64,000 nt of DNA. Source: Micromonospora carbonacea (lineage in GTDB: Bacteria; Actinomycetota; Actinomycetes; Mycobacteriales; Micromonosporaceae). The notes under the pieces were generated by a model. That model searched no databases and was not told where the DNA came from. It saw only the letters and a program-made list of their open reading frames with translations. Positions 35,955 to 45,368 of the stretch are shown piece after piece. The DNA lies in NCBI RefSeq assembly GCF_014205165.1, contig NZ_JACHMZ010000001.1:5996501-6060500 (forward strand). Direction: 5' to 3'. How positions within the stretch are numbered: position 1 is the stretch's first letter; the number at the start of each line of letters is the position of its first letter. The translations under genes and the position numbers were made by a program.

Positions 35955-37847
35955 CTACAGGCGCCAGAGTTGGAAGGTGGGGCCGTCGGCCAGGAGGGTC
36001 ACCGTGCCGTCGGCGTCCGGGCGCAACGCCGGGGCGCCCCCGTAGACGTTCTCCCCCGCCGGCAGGCCCGCGACCCGGACCGGGACGCCGGCCGCGCGCC
36101 GGGCCAGCGCCAGCACGCCGCCGGTGGGCGTCTCGCGGAGGAAGACCAGCGTGTCCGCGTCGACGTGCACCCAGCGCAGGCCGCCGTGGCGCAGCGCCGG
36201 CTCGGCCCGGCGCAAGGCGATCAGCCGCCGGTACGCGGCGAACGTGCCAACGTCCCAGGTGTCCGGCCGGTGCCACGGCATCGGGGTACGCGAGCCCTCC
36301 CCGTTCGTCCCGGTCAGCCCCAGCTCGTCCCCGGCGAAGACGACCGGGGTCCCCGGCATGGCGACGAGCAGCCCGGCGGCCACCTCCTGCCGGGCGGCGT
36401 CGCCGACCACGGTGCGGATCCGGGCCGAGTCGTGCGAGCCGAGGAGCTGCCACGAGTGCACGTACGACCGCCAGGAGACCAGCGACCGGTAGCTGTCCAT
36501 GGTGGCCCGCACGGCGTGGGCGTCGCGCCGCCGCACCCCGCCGGGGGTGCCGAGGAAGTTCGGCAGCGCCGCCGCGGCCACGCCACCGGCCGCCGACGCC
36601 GGGGCGGCGCCCGGCTCGGAGCCGTGGCGCAGCCAGGACCAGACCGGGTCGGTGAAGCCGACGTAGTTCATCGTGCCGTGCCAGCCGTCGCGGTCCAGGT
36701 CGCCGGTGTGGTCGTGGCCGTGCTCGGCGAGCACCAGCCCGTCGGCCCGGGTCTGCGCCACCACCTCGCGCAGCAGCCGCGCCACCTCGTGGGTGTACGC
36801 GTCCGCGCCGCGCCGCCCGGTCATGTTCGCCACGTCGACCCGCCACCCGTCGAGCGAGTACGGCGGGCGCAGCCAGCGGCGCAGCAGCGAGTCCTCGGCG
36901 GTGGCGAAGCGGCGGCGCAGCTCGGCGCTGCCCCAGTTGAGCTTCGGCAGCGACCTCACCCCGTTCCACGACTCGTAGTCGCCGGTCACCGCGTCGAAGT
37001 AGTACAGCTCGCGTTCCGGGGCGGTCACGTCGGAGACGGCGGCGGTGAACCAGTGGTGGGCGTCGCCGGTGTGGTTGCTGGTGATGTCGCCGAGCAGCCG
37101 CCAGCCCCGGGCGTGCACCGCGTCGGCGAGCCGGGCGAGCGCGGCGTCGCCGCCGAGCAGCGGGTCGACGGTGTCGAAGCTGGCCGCGTCGTAGCGGTGG
37201 TTGGAGCGGGCCGGGAAGATCGGGGTGAGGTAGACGGTGTCGACGCCGAGCCGGTCGAGGTGGTCGAGCCGCTCGGCGATGCCGTCGAGGTCGCCGCCGT
37301 AGAACTGGCGGGGGGTCTGCGGGCCGCGCCCGACCACGGGGGTGTCCCAGTCGCAGGGGACGGCCCAGTCGGGGGCGGCGCGGCCGTCGGCGGCGGCGGA
37401 GCGGGCGAACCGGTCGGGGAAGATCTGGTAGATCACCGCGTCGCGGGCCCAGGCCGGCGGCGGGGCGTGGGTGACCAGCTTGAAGTCGCCGTGGTCGGGC
37501 ACGTCGTGGTCGGCGAGGCCGGCGGCGGTGAGCCAGCGGTAGTCGCCCCGGGCGTCGGTGAGCATGAACCGGTAGTTGCTCACCGGGTTGCGTACCTCGA
37601 CGTCGGCGCGCCACCAGACGTCGGCGCCGGTGCGGCGGTCGACGACGGCCTCGGCGAAGCGCGGCTCGCCGTCGGGGGTGCTGCGCACGTGCACGGCGCG
37701 CACGTCGGCCTCGGCGGGGACCCGGACGAGGACGGGGACGGTCTGCCCGAGGGCGGGCTCCTGCTCGGGGACGTAGGCGGCGGAGCCGTCGTGGTGCGGG
37801 CTCAGGGAGACGGTGCGGTCCGGGGAGACGGTGCGGCGCGGGGACAT
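35955..37847 (-). CDS. GH13 neopullulanase/cyclomaltodextrinase-like amylase
   Basis: A 630-residue cytoplasmic glycoside hydrolase. An N-terminal beta-sandwich of about 130 residues (CBM34-like, with NPVSNYRFMLTDARGDYRWL) precedes a GH13 barrel: QIFPDRFARS, region I DITSNHTGDAHHW, nucleophile in DGWRVDVAN, acid/base in LVLAEHGHDH and region IV LLGSHDSARI. Such enzymes split maltodextrins, cyclodextrins or pullulan inside the cell. The MSPRRT start at 37847 has GAAAGG upstream. It lies downstream of malG on the same strand but behind a hairpin. No signal peptide, so it acts on imported oligosaccharides. Confidence 0.88.
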   Translation of the reverse strand: MSPRRTVSPDRTVSLSPHHDGSAAYVPEQEPALGQTVPVLVRVPAEADVRAVHVRSTPDGEPRFAEAVVDRRTGADVWWRADVEVRNPVSNYRFMLTDARGDYRWLTAAGLADHDVPDHGDFKLVTHAPPPAWARDAVIYQIFPDRFARSAAADGRAAPDWAVPCDWDTPVVGRGPQTPRQFYGGDLDGIAERLDHLDRLGVDTVYLTPIFPARSNHRYDAASFDTVDPLLGGDAALARLADAVHARGWRLLGDITSNHTGDAHHWFTAAVSDVTAPERELYYFDAVTGDYESWNGVRSLPKLNWGSAELRRRFATAEDSLLRRWLRPPYSLDGWRVDVANMTGRRGADAYTHEVARLLREVVAQTRADGLVLAEHGHDHTGDLDRDGWHGTMNYVGFTDPVWSWLRHGSEPGAAPASAAGGVAAAALPNFLGTPGGVRRRDAHAVRATMDSYRSLVSWRSYVHSWQLLGSHDSARIRTVVGDAARQEVAAGLLVAMPGTPVVFAGDELGLTGTNGEGSRTPMPWHRPDTWDVGTFAAYRRLIALRRAEPALRHGGLRWVHVDADTLVFLRETPTGGVLALARRAAGVPVRVAGLPAGENVYGGAPALRPDADGTVTLLADGPTFQLWRL

Positions 37848-37880
37848 GGCGCGGCCTTTCGGGTCGGTTCGACGGGGAGT

Positions 37881-37927
37881 GGGCGGGCACCCGCCGCGGC
37901 CGGTCACCCGACCGCGGCGGTCCGCCC
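37881..37927 (-). terminator. Hairpin after malEFG
   Basis: An imperfect nested hairpin (GGGCGG...CCGCCGCGG pairing with CCGCGGCGG...CCGCCC) lies between malG and the GH13 gene. It probably reduces read-through from the transporter operon. Confidence 0.45.
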
Positions 37928-37986
37928 GGAAACCGCTCCGGTGTACGTCGACACGACGCCCTTGCCGCAGCGTGAGCCGAGGAGGC

Positions 37987-38889
37987 TCAGCCCTTGACCG
38001 CTCCGGCGGTGAGGCCGGAGACGATGTACCGCTGGAGGAGCTGGAAGACCAGCACGGTGGGGACGGCGGTGAGCAGGGTGCCCGCCGCGAACATCCCGAA
38101 GTTGTTGTTCCGCTCGCCGGCGACCAGCCCGAACATGCCGACGGCGAGGGTCTTCGACTCGGTGTCGGTCAGGAACACGTTGGCGATCATGAACTCGTTG
38201 ATCGTGCCGATGAACGACAGCAGGGCGGTCACCGCCAGGATCGGCGCCACCAGCGGCAGCATGATCCGGAAGAAGACCTGGGCGTGCGACGCGCCGTCCA
38301 TCGTGGCCGACTCGTCCAGTTCCCGGGGCAGCGTGTCGAAGAAGCCCTTCATCAGCCAGGTGTTCACGCCGAGCGCGCCGCCCATGTAGAGCAGGAACAG
38401 GCCCCACGGGGTGTTGAAGCCGATCGCCGGCCAGAGGTCGGTGACCGTGGTGAAGATCAGGAAGATCGCCACGATCGCCAGGAACTGCGGGAACATCTGG
38501 ATCAGCAGCAGGGTGAGCAGCCCGACCCGGCGGCCGGCGAAGCGCATCCGGGAGAACGCGTACGCCGCCAGCGAGGACAGGAAGATCGACACGAGGCTGG
38601 CCAGCCCGGCGATCAGCAGCGAGTTGACGAACCAGTGCCCGAACGCCGTGTCGGCGAACAGGTCGGCGAAGTTCTCGCCCGACACCCCGCCGGTCGGCAC
38701 GAGGGAGGTCGACGACAGTGTGCCGAGCGGGTTGAGCGCGGCCGAGAGCACGAACAGGATCGGGAAGAGGCTGAACGCCACGGCCAGCACCCCGACGACG
38801 TGCCGCCAGCCGACCTGGGCCAGCCAGCGGCTGCGCCGCCGGCCGGCGGCGGCGCGGTCGACGGCCGGGGGGTGCGCGTAGGTGGTCAC
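37987..38889 (-). CDS. malG: Maltose/maltodextrin ABC transporter permease MalG
   Basis: A 300-residue inner-membrane permease with six predicted helices. The EAA-type coupling loop PRELDESATMDGASHAQVFF is about 90 residues from the C-terminus. The long LSAALNPLGTLSS periplasmic segment and the C-terminal LQRYIVSGLTAGAVKG match MalG of enteric bacteria. GTG overlaps the malF stop (GTGA). It forms a heterodimer with MalF. The ATPase must come from elsewhere in the genome, commonly a shared MsiK in actinomycetes. Confidence 0.93.
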   Translation of the reverse strand: MTTYAHPPAVDRAAAGRRRSRWLAQVGWRHVVGVLAVAFSLFPILFVLSAALNPLGTLSSTSLVPTGGVSGENFADLFADTAFGHWFVNSLLIAGLASLVSIFLSSLAAYAFSRMRFAGRRVGLLTLLLIQMFPQFLAIVAIFLIFTTVTDLWPAIGFNTPWGLFLLYMGGALGVNTWLMKGFFDTLPRELDESATMDGASHAQVFFRIMLPLVAPILAVTALLSFIGTINEFMIANVFLTDTESKTLAVGMFGLVAGERNNNFGMFAAGTLLTAVPTVLVFQLLQRYIVSGLTAGAVKG

Positions 38890-40523
38890 GAGTAGACCTC
38901 CTCCTGCTTGCGGGTGTTGCGGAAGCTGATCGCCGACACCGTCGCCACGATCGCGAAGATGAAGATCGACACCGCCGCCGCCGTGCCGAACTCCGCGCCC
39001 TGCGCGCCGAAGGCCAGCCGGTAGGTGTAGGTGATCAGCAGGTCGGTCGCCCCGTTGCGCGGGTTGTCCGCCGGGAACGGGCCGCCCTCGGTGGTCAGCC
39101 AGATCGCGTTGATGTTGTTGAAGTTGTACGCGAACGACGCGATCAGCAGCGGCGACAGCGCGACGAGCAGCAGCGGCAGGGTGACCGCGCGGAACGACTG
39201 CCAGGGCGACGCGCCGTCGACCGAGGTGGCCTCGGTCAGCTCCTTGGGGATCGCCTGGAGCGCGCCGGTGGCGACCAGGAACATGTACGGGTAGCCCAGC
39301 CAGAGCTGCACCAGCAGCACCGCCGCGCGGGCCGACCAGGCCTCGCCGAACCAGTCGACGCCGAGGCCGAACAGGTTGTTGACCAGGCCGAAGTCGGTGT
39401 TGAACATGTCCCGCCAGACCAGCAGCATCGCGAACGACGGCATCGCGTACGGCAGGATCAGCAGCACCCGGTAGAGGTTGGTGCCGCGCATCCGGGGCGA
39501 GTGCAGGGCCAGCGCGATGGCCATGCCAAGCAAAAAGGTGAACCCGGTGGAGCCGATCGCGAAGGCGAAGTTCCACAGCAGGGTGCCGAAGAACGGCCCG
39601 GAGATGTTCGGGTCGGTGAGCACCCGGGAGAAGTTCTCCAGCCCGACGTTGACCTGCCAGCCCTGGGCGAGGCGCTCGCCGTCGGCGGCGACGAACGAGC
39701 CGGTCTTCTCGTCGGCCGTCCACCGCTTGCCGCTCTCGCTGTCGGTGACGCAGTCGCACCCGGCGTCGTACGCCCGGATCGCCCGGCCCTCGTAGGCGCG
39801 GGACAGGCCGGAGGAGCGCAGCGCGCCCCCGGTGGTGGGCACCACCAGGTCGGTGATCTCCTGGCTGCGGGCGCTGGCCTGGCCGAAGTTGAGCACGGTG
39901 TAGCCGTCGGCGGCGGTCACCTTGCCGCCGGAGCCGACGGTGACGTCGGCGGGGTCGAGCCGGCGCAGCCCGTCGGCGTCCCCGGCGGAGACGACGCCGG
40001 TGGCCGGGTCGGTGACCAGGAAGACCAGCGCGCCGGTGGCGGGGTCGCCCGCGGTGGCGACGGACAGGGCGTACTCGGTGGAGCCGGGGACCTGCTGCAC
40101 CGAGGAGCTCTGGATCGCGACGATGGCCTCGTCCTTGCTGCCCCGGTGGCCGTCGCCGAAGTTCGTGAAGGCGGTGCTGGCCGTGTAGAGCACCGGGAAG
40201 ACCTGGAAGGCGATCAGGAAGAGCGTGCCGGGGACCAGGTACTTGGCGGGGATGTGCCGGGGGGTGAGGTAGAGGTAGAACAGGCCGGCGGTGGTGGCCG
40301 CGAGCAGGGCCAGCCCGACCCACTTCTCGGCCTCGACGAGCGGGAAGGCCGCCCAGAGCGCGATCCCGGCCACGAGGCCGAGCAGGACCACCTTGACGGC
40401 GAGGCCGGTCGCGGTGATCGGCGCGTGGTGCCGCGCGGTGCGGGCGGTGCGCGGGAGCCCGGGGCCGGCGGGCCCCCGGCCCGGGGTCCGCGTGGACCCC
40501 GGGCCGGACAGCTTCGTGCTCAT
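38886..40523 (-). CDS. malF: Maltose/maltodextrin ABC transporter permease MalF with large periplasmic domain
   Basis: A 545-residue permease. After a Pro-rich leader come spans near residues 40-60, 70-88 and 95-115. An extracytoplasmic insertion of about 160 residues follows (QSSSVQQVPGSTEYALSVAT to SGKRWTADEKTG), corresponding to the P2 loop of E. coli MalF that contacts MalE. It is longer than most actinobacterial sugar permeases, which have about 300 residues. The EAA loop is PKELTEATSVDGASPWQSF. Start ATG overlaps the malE stop by one base (TAATG). It pairs with MalG. Confidence 0.93.
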   Translation of the reverse strand: MSTKLSGPGSTRTPGRGPAGPGLPRTARTARHHAPITATGLAVKVVLLGLVAGIALWAAFPLVEAEKWVGLALLAATTAGLFYLYLTPRHIPAKYLVPGTLFLIAFQVFPVLYTASTAFTNFGDGHRGSKDEAIVAIQSSSVQQVPGSTEYALSVATAGDPATGALVFLVTDPATGVVSAGDADGLRRLDPADVTVGSGGKVTAADGYTVLNFGQASARSQEITDLVVPTTGGALRSSGLSRAYEGRAIRAYDAGCDCVTDSESGKRWTADEKTGSFVAADGERLAQGWQVNVGLENFSRVLTDPNISGPFFGTLLWNFAFAIGSTGFTFLLGMAIALALHSPRMRGTNLYRVLLILPYAMPSFAMLLVWRDMFNTDFGLVNNLFGLGVDWFGEAWSARAAVLLVQLWLGYPYMFLVATGALQAIPKELTEATSVDGASPWQSFRAVTLPLLLVALSPLLIASFAYNFNNINAIWLTTEGGPFPADNPRNGATDLLITYTYRLAFGAQGAEFGTAAAVSIFIFAIVATVSAISFRNTRKQEEVYS

Positions 40524-41779
40524 TACTTGATCTGGCCGGAGATCGTCTTGCCGGCCGCGGTGATCGTCTTGGCCGGGTCGGCGCCGCCGATGATCGCGGC
40601 CTCGGCCTTGCCGAACGGGTCCCAGATCGCGGCCATGGCCGGGATCGCGGGGAGCACCTGGCCGTTCCTGCCGGCCTCGGTGAACTTGGCCAGGTCGGGG
40701 TCGCTGCCCTTGACCTGGTCGAGCGCGGCGGTCAGCGCCGGCGGGCGCGGCTCGGCGTTGTAGAGGGCCACGGCGAGGTCCGGCTTGGTGGTGTAGTTCG
40801 CCACGAACTCCTGGGCCAGGGCCTTGTTCTTGCCCTTGGCGGCGACGTAGAACGCCTGGACGCCCACGAACGGCTGGGCCTCCTTGCCGCCGGCGAAGCC
40901 GGGGACCGGGGAGATGTCGTAGGCGATGTTGGCCTTCTTGGCGTCGGCGATGGCCCACGGCCCGGAGACCAGGAAGGCGCACTTCTTGCCGGTGAAGGTG
41001 GCGATCGAGTTCTCGCCGGTGATGGAGCGCTTGAGCGCGCCCTCGCCCTTCTCGCCGAGCTTCGCGATCTTCTGGAACGCGGCGATCGACTCCGGCTTGC
41101 CCACGCCCAGGTCCTTCGGGTCGTAGTCGCCGTTGGCGGCGGTGCCGAAGAGGTAGCCGCCGGCCGAGGTGTACAGCGGGTAGATGTGGTACGCGTCGCC
41201 GTTCTGGCCGGACTGGAGGCAGAGGATCTCGCTGGCCTTCTTGTCGGCCTTGAGCTTCTTGCCGGCGGCGACCAGGTCCTCGATCGTCTTCGGGGCCTCG
41301 GGGGCCAGCTCGGTGTTGCGGATCAGCGCCAGGTTCTCCATGGCGTACGGCACGCCGTAGAGCTGGCCATTGAAGGTGACGGCCTTGACGGCGGTCTCGT
41401 TGAAGCCGCTCTTCTGGTCGGCGGCGAGCTGCACCGGGTCGATGGCGCCGTTCTGGACCAGGTTGCCGATCCAGTCGTGCGCGCCGACCACGACGTCGGG
41501 GCCGCTGCCCTGCTGGGAGGCGGTGACGAAGGTGGTCTGCAGGTCCTTCGAGACGGCCTGGACCTCGACGGTCACGCCGTTGGCCTGGCCGAAGGACTCG
41601 GCGAACGGCTTCAGGGCGGCGGTGCGCTTGTCGTCGGCCCAGATCACCAGCTTCCCGCCGGTGGCGCCGGCGGACTCCTTCGCGGCCGGCGCGCTGCTGT
41701 CGTCGTCGCTGCCACCGCAGCCGGAGGCGGCCAGCGCCAGGCCGAGGACGGCGACCACACCCGCGGTACGGATGCGCAT
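40523..41779 (-). CDS. malE: Maltose/maltodextrin-binding lipoprotein MalE
   Basis: A 418-residue extracellular solute-binding protein of family 1. MRIRTAGVVAVLGLALAASG leads to a lipobox Cys near residue 21. The mature part carries KLVIWADDKRTAALKPFAE and DVVVGAHDWIGNL, close to E. coli MalE patterns, and a YGVPYAMENLALIRN ligand-cleft segment. ATG 41779 is preceded by AGGAG with a 5-nt spacer. It is the first gene of malEFG, divergent from the LacI-type regulator, with operator-like sites between them. Confidence 0.93.
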   Translation of the reverse strand: MRIRTAGVVAVLGLALAASGCGGSDDDSSAPAAKESAGATGGKLVIWADDKRTAALKPFAESFGQANGVTVEVQAVSKDLQTTFVTASQQGSGPDVVVGAHDWIGNLVQNGAIDPVQLAADQKSGFNETAVKAVTFNGQLYGVPYAMENLALIRNTELAPEAPKTIEDLVAAGKKLKADKKASEILCLQSGQNGDAYHIYPLYTSAGGYLFGTAANGDYDPKDLGVGKPESIAAFQKIAKLGEKGEGALKRSITGENSIATFTGKKCAFLVSGPWAIADAKKANIAYDISPVPGFAGGKEAQPFVGVQAFYVAAKGKNKALAQEFVANYTTKPDLAVALYNAEPRPPALTAALDQVKGSDPDLAKFTEAGRNGQVLPAIPAMAAIWDPFGKAEAAIIGGADPAKTITAAGKTISGQIK

Positions 41780-41840
41780 CGGTACTCCTGTCGTCATGGC
41801 GGTCCGCCGGGGGAAGGGCGGCCCGCCAGTGGGAACCTCT

Positions 41841-41852
41841 GTAAGTTCTTGC
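41841..41852. promoter_or_regulatory. Operator-like site, malE side
   Basis: GTAAGTTCTTGC, a near-palindrome matching the GCAAG-N2-CTTGC pattern found again at 41946-41957, lies about 60 bp upstream of malE. Confidence 0.5.
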
Positions 41853-41930
41853 CAACCGGCGCGGGGATGCTGCGCCGCTGCTCTCGCATGTTGCGGGGAC
41901 GTTAGCAAGAGGTTGCAGATTCCGGAAGGG

Positions 41931-41957
41931 CTTGCAGAAAGGTACGCAAGAACTTGC
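41931..41957. promoter_or_regulatory. Operator-like sites in the malE-malR intergenic region
   Basis: CTTGC at 41931-41935, GCAAG at 41946-41950 and CTTGC at 41953-41957 form two overlapping inverted repeats, one of them GCAAGAACTTGC. They cover the region upstream of the regulator's -10. A further GCAAGAGGTTGCAG lies at 41904-41917. Such CTTGC/GCAAG motifs are typical of LacI/MalR-type operators in actinomycetes. Confidence 0.6.
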
Positions 41958-41965
41958 CCGTGAGC

Positions 41966-41971
41966 TAAAGT
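41966..41971 (+). promoter_or_regulatory. -10 element of the leaderless regulator mRNA
   Basis: TAAAGT lies 6 nt before the ATG at 41978, with no ribosome binding site, 8 bp downstream of the last operator half-site, so the regulator probably represses itself. Confidence 0.5.
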
Positions 41972-41977
41972 GCCGCC

Positions 41978-43039
41978 ATGCGCGCTCGACTGTCCGACAT
42001 CGCCCAACAGGCCGAAGTCAGCGAGGCCACGGTGTCGCGGGTGCTCAACGACCGCCCCGGCGTGGCCCCGGAGACCCGGCAGGCCGTCCTCACCGCCCTC
42101 GACGTCCTCGGCTACGAGCGCCCGGCCCGGCTGCGCAAGCGCAGCGCCGGCCTCGTCGGCCTGGTGGTGCCGGAGCTGGACAACCCGATCTTCCCGGCGT
42201 TCGCCCAGGTGATCGAGTCGACCCTGGCGCAGAGCGGCTTCACCCCGGTGCTGTGCACCCAGACCCCGGGCGGCGTCACCGAGGACGAGTACGTCGAGAT
42301 GCTGCTCGACCGCCAGGTCTCCGGGATCGTCTTCGTCTCCGGCCTGCACGCCGACACCGCCGCCAACCACGACCGGTACCGCGCGCTGATCGCCCGGCCG
42401 CTGCCCGTCGTCATGATCAACGGGTACGTGCCCGGAATCGCCGCGCCCTTCGTCTCCTGCGACGACCGGGAGGCGACCGAGCTGGCCGTCGCCCACCTGG
42501 TCGCCCTGGGGCACCGGCGGATCGGGCTGATCACCGGCCCGGACCGGTTCGTCCCCGTGCAGCGCCGGGTCGCCGGCTGGCGGGCCGCCATGGCGCGCCT
42601 GGCGGGCCTGCCCGAGGCCGAGCTGGCCGAGCTGGCCGAGCTGACCCTCTTCGGGGTGGAGGGCGGGGAGGCCGCCGCGGGGCGGCTGCTGGAGCGCGGC
42701 GTGACCGGGGTGGTCTGCGGCTCCGACCTGATGGCCCTCGGCGCGATCCGGGCCGCCCGCCAGCGCGGGCTGTCCGTCCCCGGCGACCTGTCCGTGGTCG
42801 GATACGACGACTCGCCGCTGATGGCCTTCACCGACCCGCCGCTGACGACGATGCGCCAGCCGGTGATCGCCATGGCGGTGGCCGCCGTCCGGGCCCTGGT
42901 CGACGAGATCAACGGGCACGCCGCCCCGCACTCGGAGTACCTGTTCCGGCCCGAGCTGGTGGTGCGCGGCTCCACGGCGGTCGTCCGGCAGCCGGCCGCG
43001 CGGCAGCCCGCCGCCGCGCTGGCCAGGAGCGCCGGCTGA
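41978..43039 (+). CDS. malR: LacI-family transcriptional regulator of the maltose locus
   Basis: A 353-residue LacI/GalR-type repressor. The N-terminal helix-turn-helix is [20 protein letters not shown], followed by the hinge [21 protein letters not shown] and a periplasmic-binding-like effector domain ([52 protein letters not shown]). Divergent position next to malE and downstream GH13 gene indicate maltose or maltodextrin control. The symbol is by context. The mRNA appears leaderless. Confidence 0.9.
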   Translation: MRARLSDIAQQAEVSEATVSRVLNDRPGVAPETRQAVLTALDVLGYERPARLRKRSAGLVGLVVPELDNPIFPAFAQVIESTLAQSGFTPVLCTQTPGGVTEDEYVEMLLDRQVSGIVFVSGLHADTAANHDRYRALIARPLPVVMINGYVPGIAAPFVSCDDREATELAVAHLVALGHRRIGLITGPDRFVPVQRRVAGWRAAMARLAGLPEAELAELAELTLFGVEGGEAAAGRLLERGVTGVVCGSDLMALGAIRAARQRGLSVPGDLSVVGYDDSPLMAFTDPPLTTMRQPVIAMAVAAVRALVDEINGHAAPHSEYLFRPELVVRGSTAVVRQPAARQPAAALARSAG

Positions 43040-43051
43040 CCGCCGTCATTT

Positions 43052-43080
43052 CTTGCGCAAGCCCTGCTTGACTCTTGCAG
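43052..43080 (+). promoter_or_regulatory. Operator-like site upstream of the alpha-glucosidase gene
   Basis: CTTGCGCAAG (43052-43061) is a perfect 10-bp palindrome built from the same CTTGC/GCAAG half-sites as the malE-malR region; a further CTTGCAG half-site lies at 43074-43080. This places the GH13 gene under the same regulator. Confidence 0.6.
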
Positions 43081-43172
43081 CCGCGGGACGGCATTCTGCT
43101 CTGACCACCGGTGGCACACCGCCGTGCCCCGCACCCACGCCGTCCCGCGCCACAGAACGGGGATCGCCACCC

Positions 43173-44810
43173 ATGACCGCCAGCACCCCCACGCCGCTGA
43201 CCTCCGACGACGACTGGTGGCGCTCCGCGGTCGTCTACCAGGTCTACGTCCGCAGCTTCGCCGACTCCAACGGCGACGGCGTCGGCGACCTCCAGGGCAT
43301 CCGGGAGCGGCTGCCGTACCTGCGCGACCTCGGGGTCGACGCGCTCTGGCTGACCCCCTTCTACACCTCGCCGATGGTCGACGGCGGCTACGACGTGGCC
43401 GACTACCGCGACGTCGACCCCATGTTCGGCACCCTGACCGACTTCGACCACATGATCACCGACGCGCACACGCTCGGCCTGCGGATCATCGTCGACATCG
43501 TGCCCAACCACACCTCCAGCGCGCACCCGTGGTTCGTCGCCGCGCTCGCCGCCGCCCCCGGCTCCCCGGAGCGGGCCCGCTACCTGTTCGCCGAGGGCCG
43601 GGGCGGGCACGGCGAGCTGCCGCCCAACGACTGGGAGAGCATCTTCGGCGGACCGGCCTGGACCCGGGTGCCCGACGGCCAGTGGTACCTCCACCTGTTC
43701 GACCCGGCCCAGCCCGACCTCAACTGGCGGCATCCCGAGGTGCGGGCCGAATTCGAGGACGTGCTGCGCTTCTGGCTCGACCGGGGCGTCGACGGGTTCC
43801 GCATCGACGTGGCCCACGGCATGATCAAGGCCGAGGGGCTGCCCGACGTCGGCTTCAACTCGATGACCGGCGGCCGACGCCAGTCCGAGCTGCTCGGCAA
43901 GGGCCGGCTGCCGTACTTCGACCAGGACGAGGTGCACGAGATCTACCGGGCCTGGCGGCCGATCCTGGACAGCTACCCCGGCGGCCGGATGGCCGTGGCC
44001 GAGGCGTGGGCCGAGACGCCGCAGCGGCTGGCCCGCTACATCGGGCCCGACGAGCTGCACCAGGCGTTCAGCTTCGACTTCCTCGACGCCACCTGGTCGG
44101 CCGACTCGTTCCGCAAGGTGATCGACACCGCGCTGGCCGAGGCGACCATCGTCGGCGCACCGACCACCTGGGTGCTGTCCAACCACGACAAGCAGCGGCA
44201 CGTCACCCGCTACGGCGACGGCGAGGTCGGCCTGCGCCGGGCCCGCGCGGCCAGCCTGCTGATGCTCGCGCTGCCCGGCTGCGCCTACCTCTACCAGGGC
44301 GAGGAGCTGGGCCTGCCGGAGGTGCTCGACCTGCCCGACGAGCTGCGTCAGGACCCGTCGTTCCTGCGCACCGGAGAGAGCCGGGACGGCTGCCGGGTGC
44401 CGATCCCGTGGAGCGGCGAGCTGGCCCCGTACGGCTTCGGGCCGGCCGGCAGCGAGCTGAGCTGGCTGCCGGCCCCCGCGACCTGGGCCGCCCTCTCGGT
44501 CGCCGCCCAGGCCGGCGCGCCCGGCTCGACCCTGGAGCTCTACCGCGCGGCGCTGCGCGCCCGGCGCACCCACCCGGCGCTCGCCCGCGACGCCGACGGC
44601 GTCACCTGGCTGGAGTCGACCGGCCCCGGCGTGCTCGCGTTCCGCCGCACCGGCGGCGGCGCGGAGCTGACCTGCGTGGTCAACCTCAGCGACGCGCCGG
44701 TGCGGATCGACGGGTACGGCGATCCGGTCGTGGCCAGCGCGGAGCTGACCGGGCAGGGCACGGGGCACGTCCTGCCGGTCGACGCCGCCGCGTGGTTCGA
44801 ACGGCGCTGA
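43173..44810 (+). CDS. GH13 alpha-glucosidase (oligo-1,6-/maltose-type)
   Basis: A 545-residue cytoplasmic glycoside hydrolase of the oligosaccharide-active GH13 group. Motifs are [20 protein letters not shown], the calcium-site-like [20 protein letters not shown] (region I), nucleophile in GFRIDVAHG, acid/base in MAVAEAWAE and [11 protein letters not shown] (region IV). It would hydrolyse imported maltose and maltodextrins to glucose. The ATG at 43173 follows GGGGAT. Its operator-like palindrome links it to the divergent mal operon. A perfect hairpin follows about 100 bp downstream. Confidence 0.9.
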   Translation: MTASTPTPLTSDDDWWRSAVVYQVYVRSFADSNGDGVGDLQGIRERLPYLRDLGVDALWLTPFYTSPMVDGGYDVADYRDVDPMFGTLTDFDHMITDAHTLGLRIIVDIVPNHTSSAHPWFVAALAAAPGSPERARYLFAEGRGGHGELPPNDWESIFGGPAWTRVPDGQWYLHLFDPAQPDLNWRHPEVRAEFEDVLRFWLDRGVDGFRIDVAHGMIKAEGLPDVGFNSMTGGRRQSELLGKGRLPYFDQDEVHEIYRAWRPILDSYPGGRMAVAEAWAETPQRLARYIGPDELHQAFSFDFLDATWSADSFRKVIDTALAEATIVGAPTTWVLSNHDKQRHVTRYGDGEVGLRRARAASLLMLALPGCAYLYQGEELGLPEVLDLPDELRQDPSFLRTGESRDGCRVPIPWSGELAPYGFGPAGSELSWLPAPATWAALSVAAQAGAPGSTLELYRAALRARRTHPALARDADGVTWLESTGPGVLAFRRTGGGAELTCVVNLSDAPVRIDGYGDPVVASAELTGQGTGHVLPVDAAAWFERR

Positions 44811-44912
44811 GCCGGGTACAGCCCGCAGTGGACCCCTGGTCGTCCGTCGTGCCGCGCGCCGACGGGCGGCCAGGACAGCCGACCCCTTGTGGTGGGGGGT
44901 GAAGGTGGCGCC

Positions 44913-44945
44913 GGCGCCCCGTGGAGTTCCGCTCCACGGGGCGCC
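44913..44945 (+). terminator. Perfect 14-bp hairpin
   Basis: GGCGCCCCGTGGAG pairs with CTCCACGGGGCGCC around a TTCCG loop. It lies between the alpha-glucosidase gene and the SMR gene and most likely ends the former's transcript. Confidence 0.7.
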
Positions 44946-45002
44946 GACGTCCATCCGGGACGGCGCGGGGTCTGCCGCGACCGGCGCGGGGAGAATCGCC
45001 GC

Positions 45003-45323
45003 ATGGCGTATCTGTTCCTGGTGCTCGCGATCGCGTCCGAGGTGGTCGGGACGAGCCTGCTCAAGGCGACGCACGGGTTCACCCGGTTGTGGCCGACGCT
45101 CGGGCTGGCGGTTGCCTACCTGGCGGCGTTCGGGCTGCTCTCGCTCGCGGTGCGGGACATCCCGGTCGGCGTCGCGTACGCGATGTGGTCCGGGCTGGGC
45201 ACGGCGGCGATCGTCGCGGTCGGGGCGGCCTTCCTCGGCGAGCCGCTCAGCGTGACGAAGGTCGTCGGCGTGGCGCTCGTCATCGCCGGGGTGGTCGTGC
45301 TCAACCTGGGCGGCACGCACTGA
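45003..45323 (+). CDS. Small multidrug resistance (SMR) family transporter
   Basis: A 106-residue protein with four membrane helices, [20 protein letters not shown] being helix 1 with the essential Glu (residue 13 or 14). [20 protein letters not shown] is helix 3 and [16 protein letters not shown] helix 4. SMR proteins are dual-topology dimers exchanging protons for cations. The sequence looks closer to the EmrE/QacE drug exporters than to guanidinium exporters, but this cannot be settled by eye. It is a single gene with no partner subunit beside it. Confidence 0.93.
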   Translation: MAYLFLVLAIASEVVGTSLLKATHGFTRLWPTLGLAVAYLAAFGLLSLAVRDIPVGVAYAMWSGLGTAAIVAVGAAFLGEPLSVTKVVGVALVIAGVVVLNLGGTH

Positions 45324-45368
45324 GCGGCAGGGCGGCGGGCACCCCGCCCGACCGGGCCGGCGGCCGGC

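Noticed and set aside
41780..41797. Upstream ATG for malE at 41797
   Set aside because: ATG 41779 has AGGAG at ideal spacing and gives a compact lipoprotein signal; the upstream start adds six residues.
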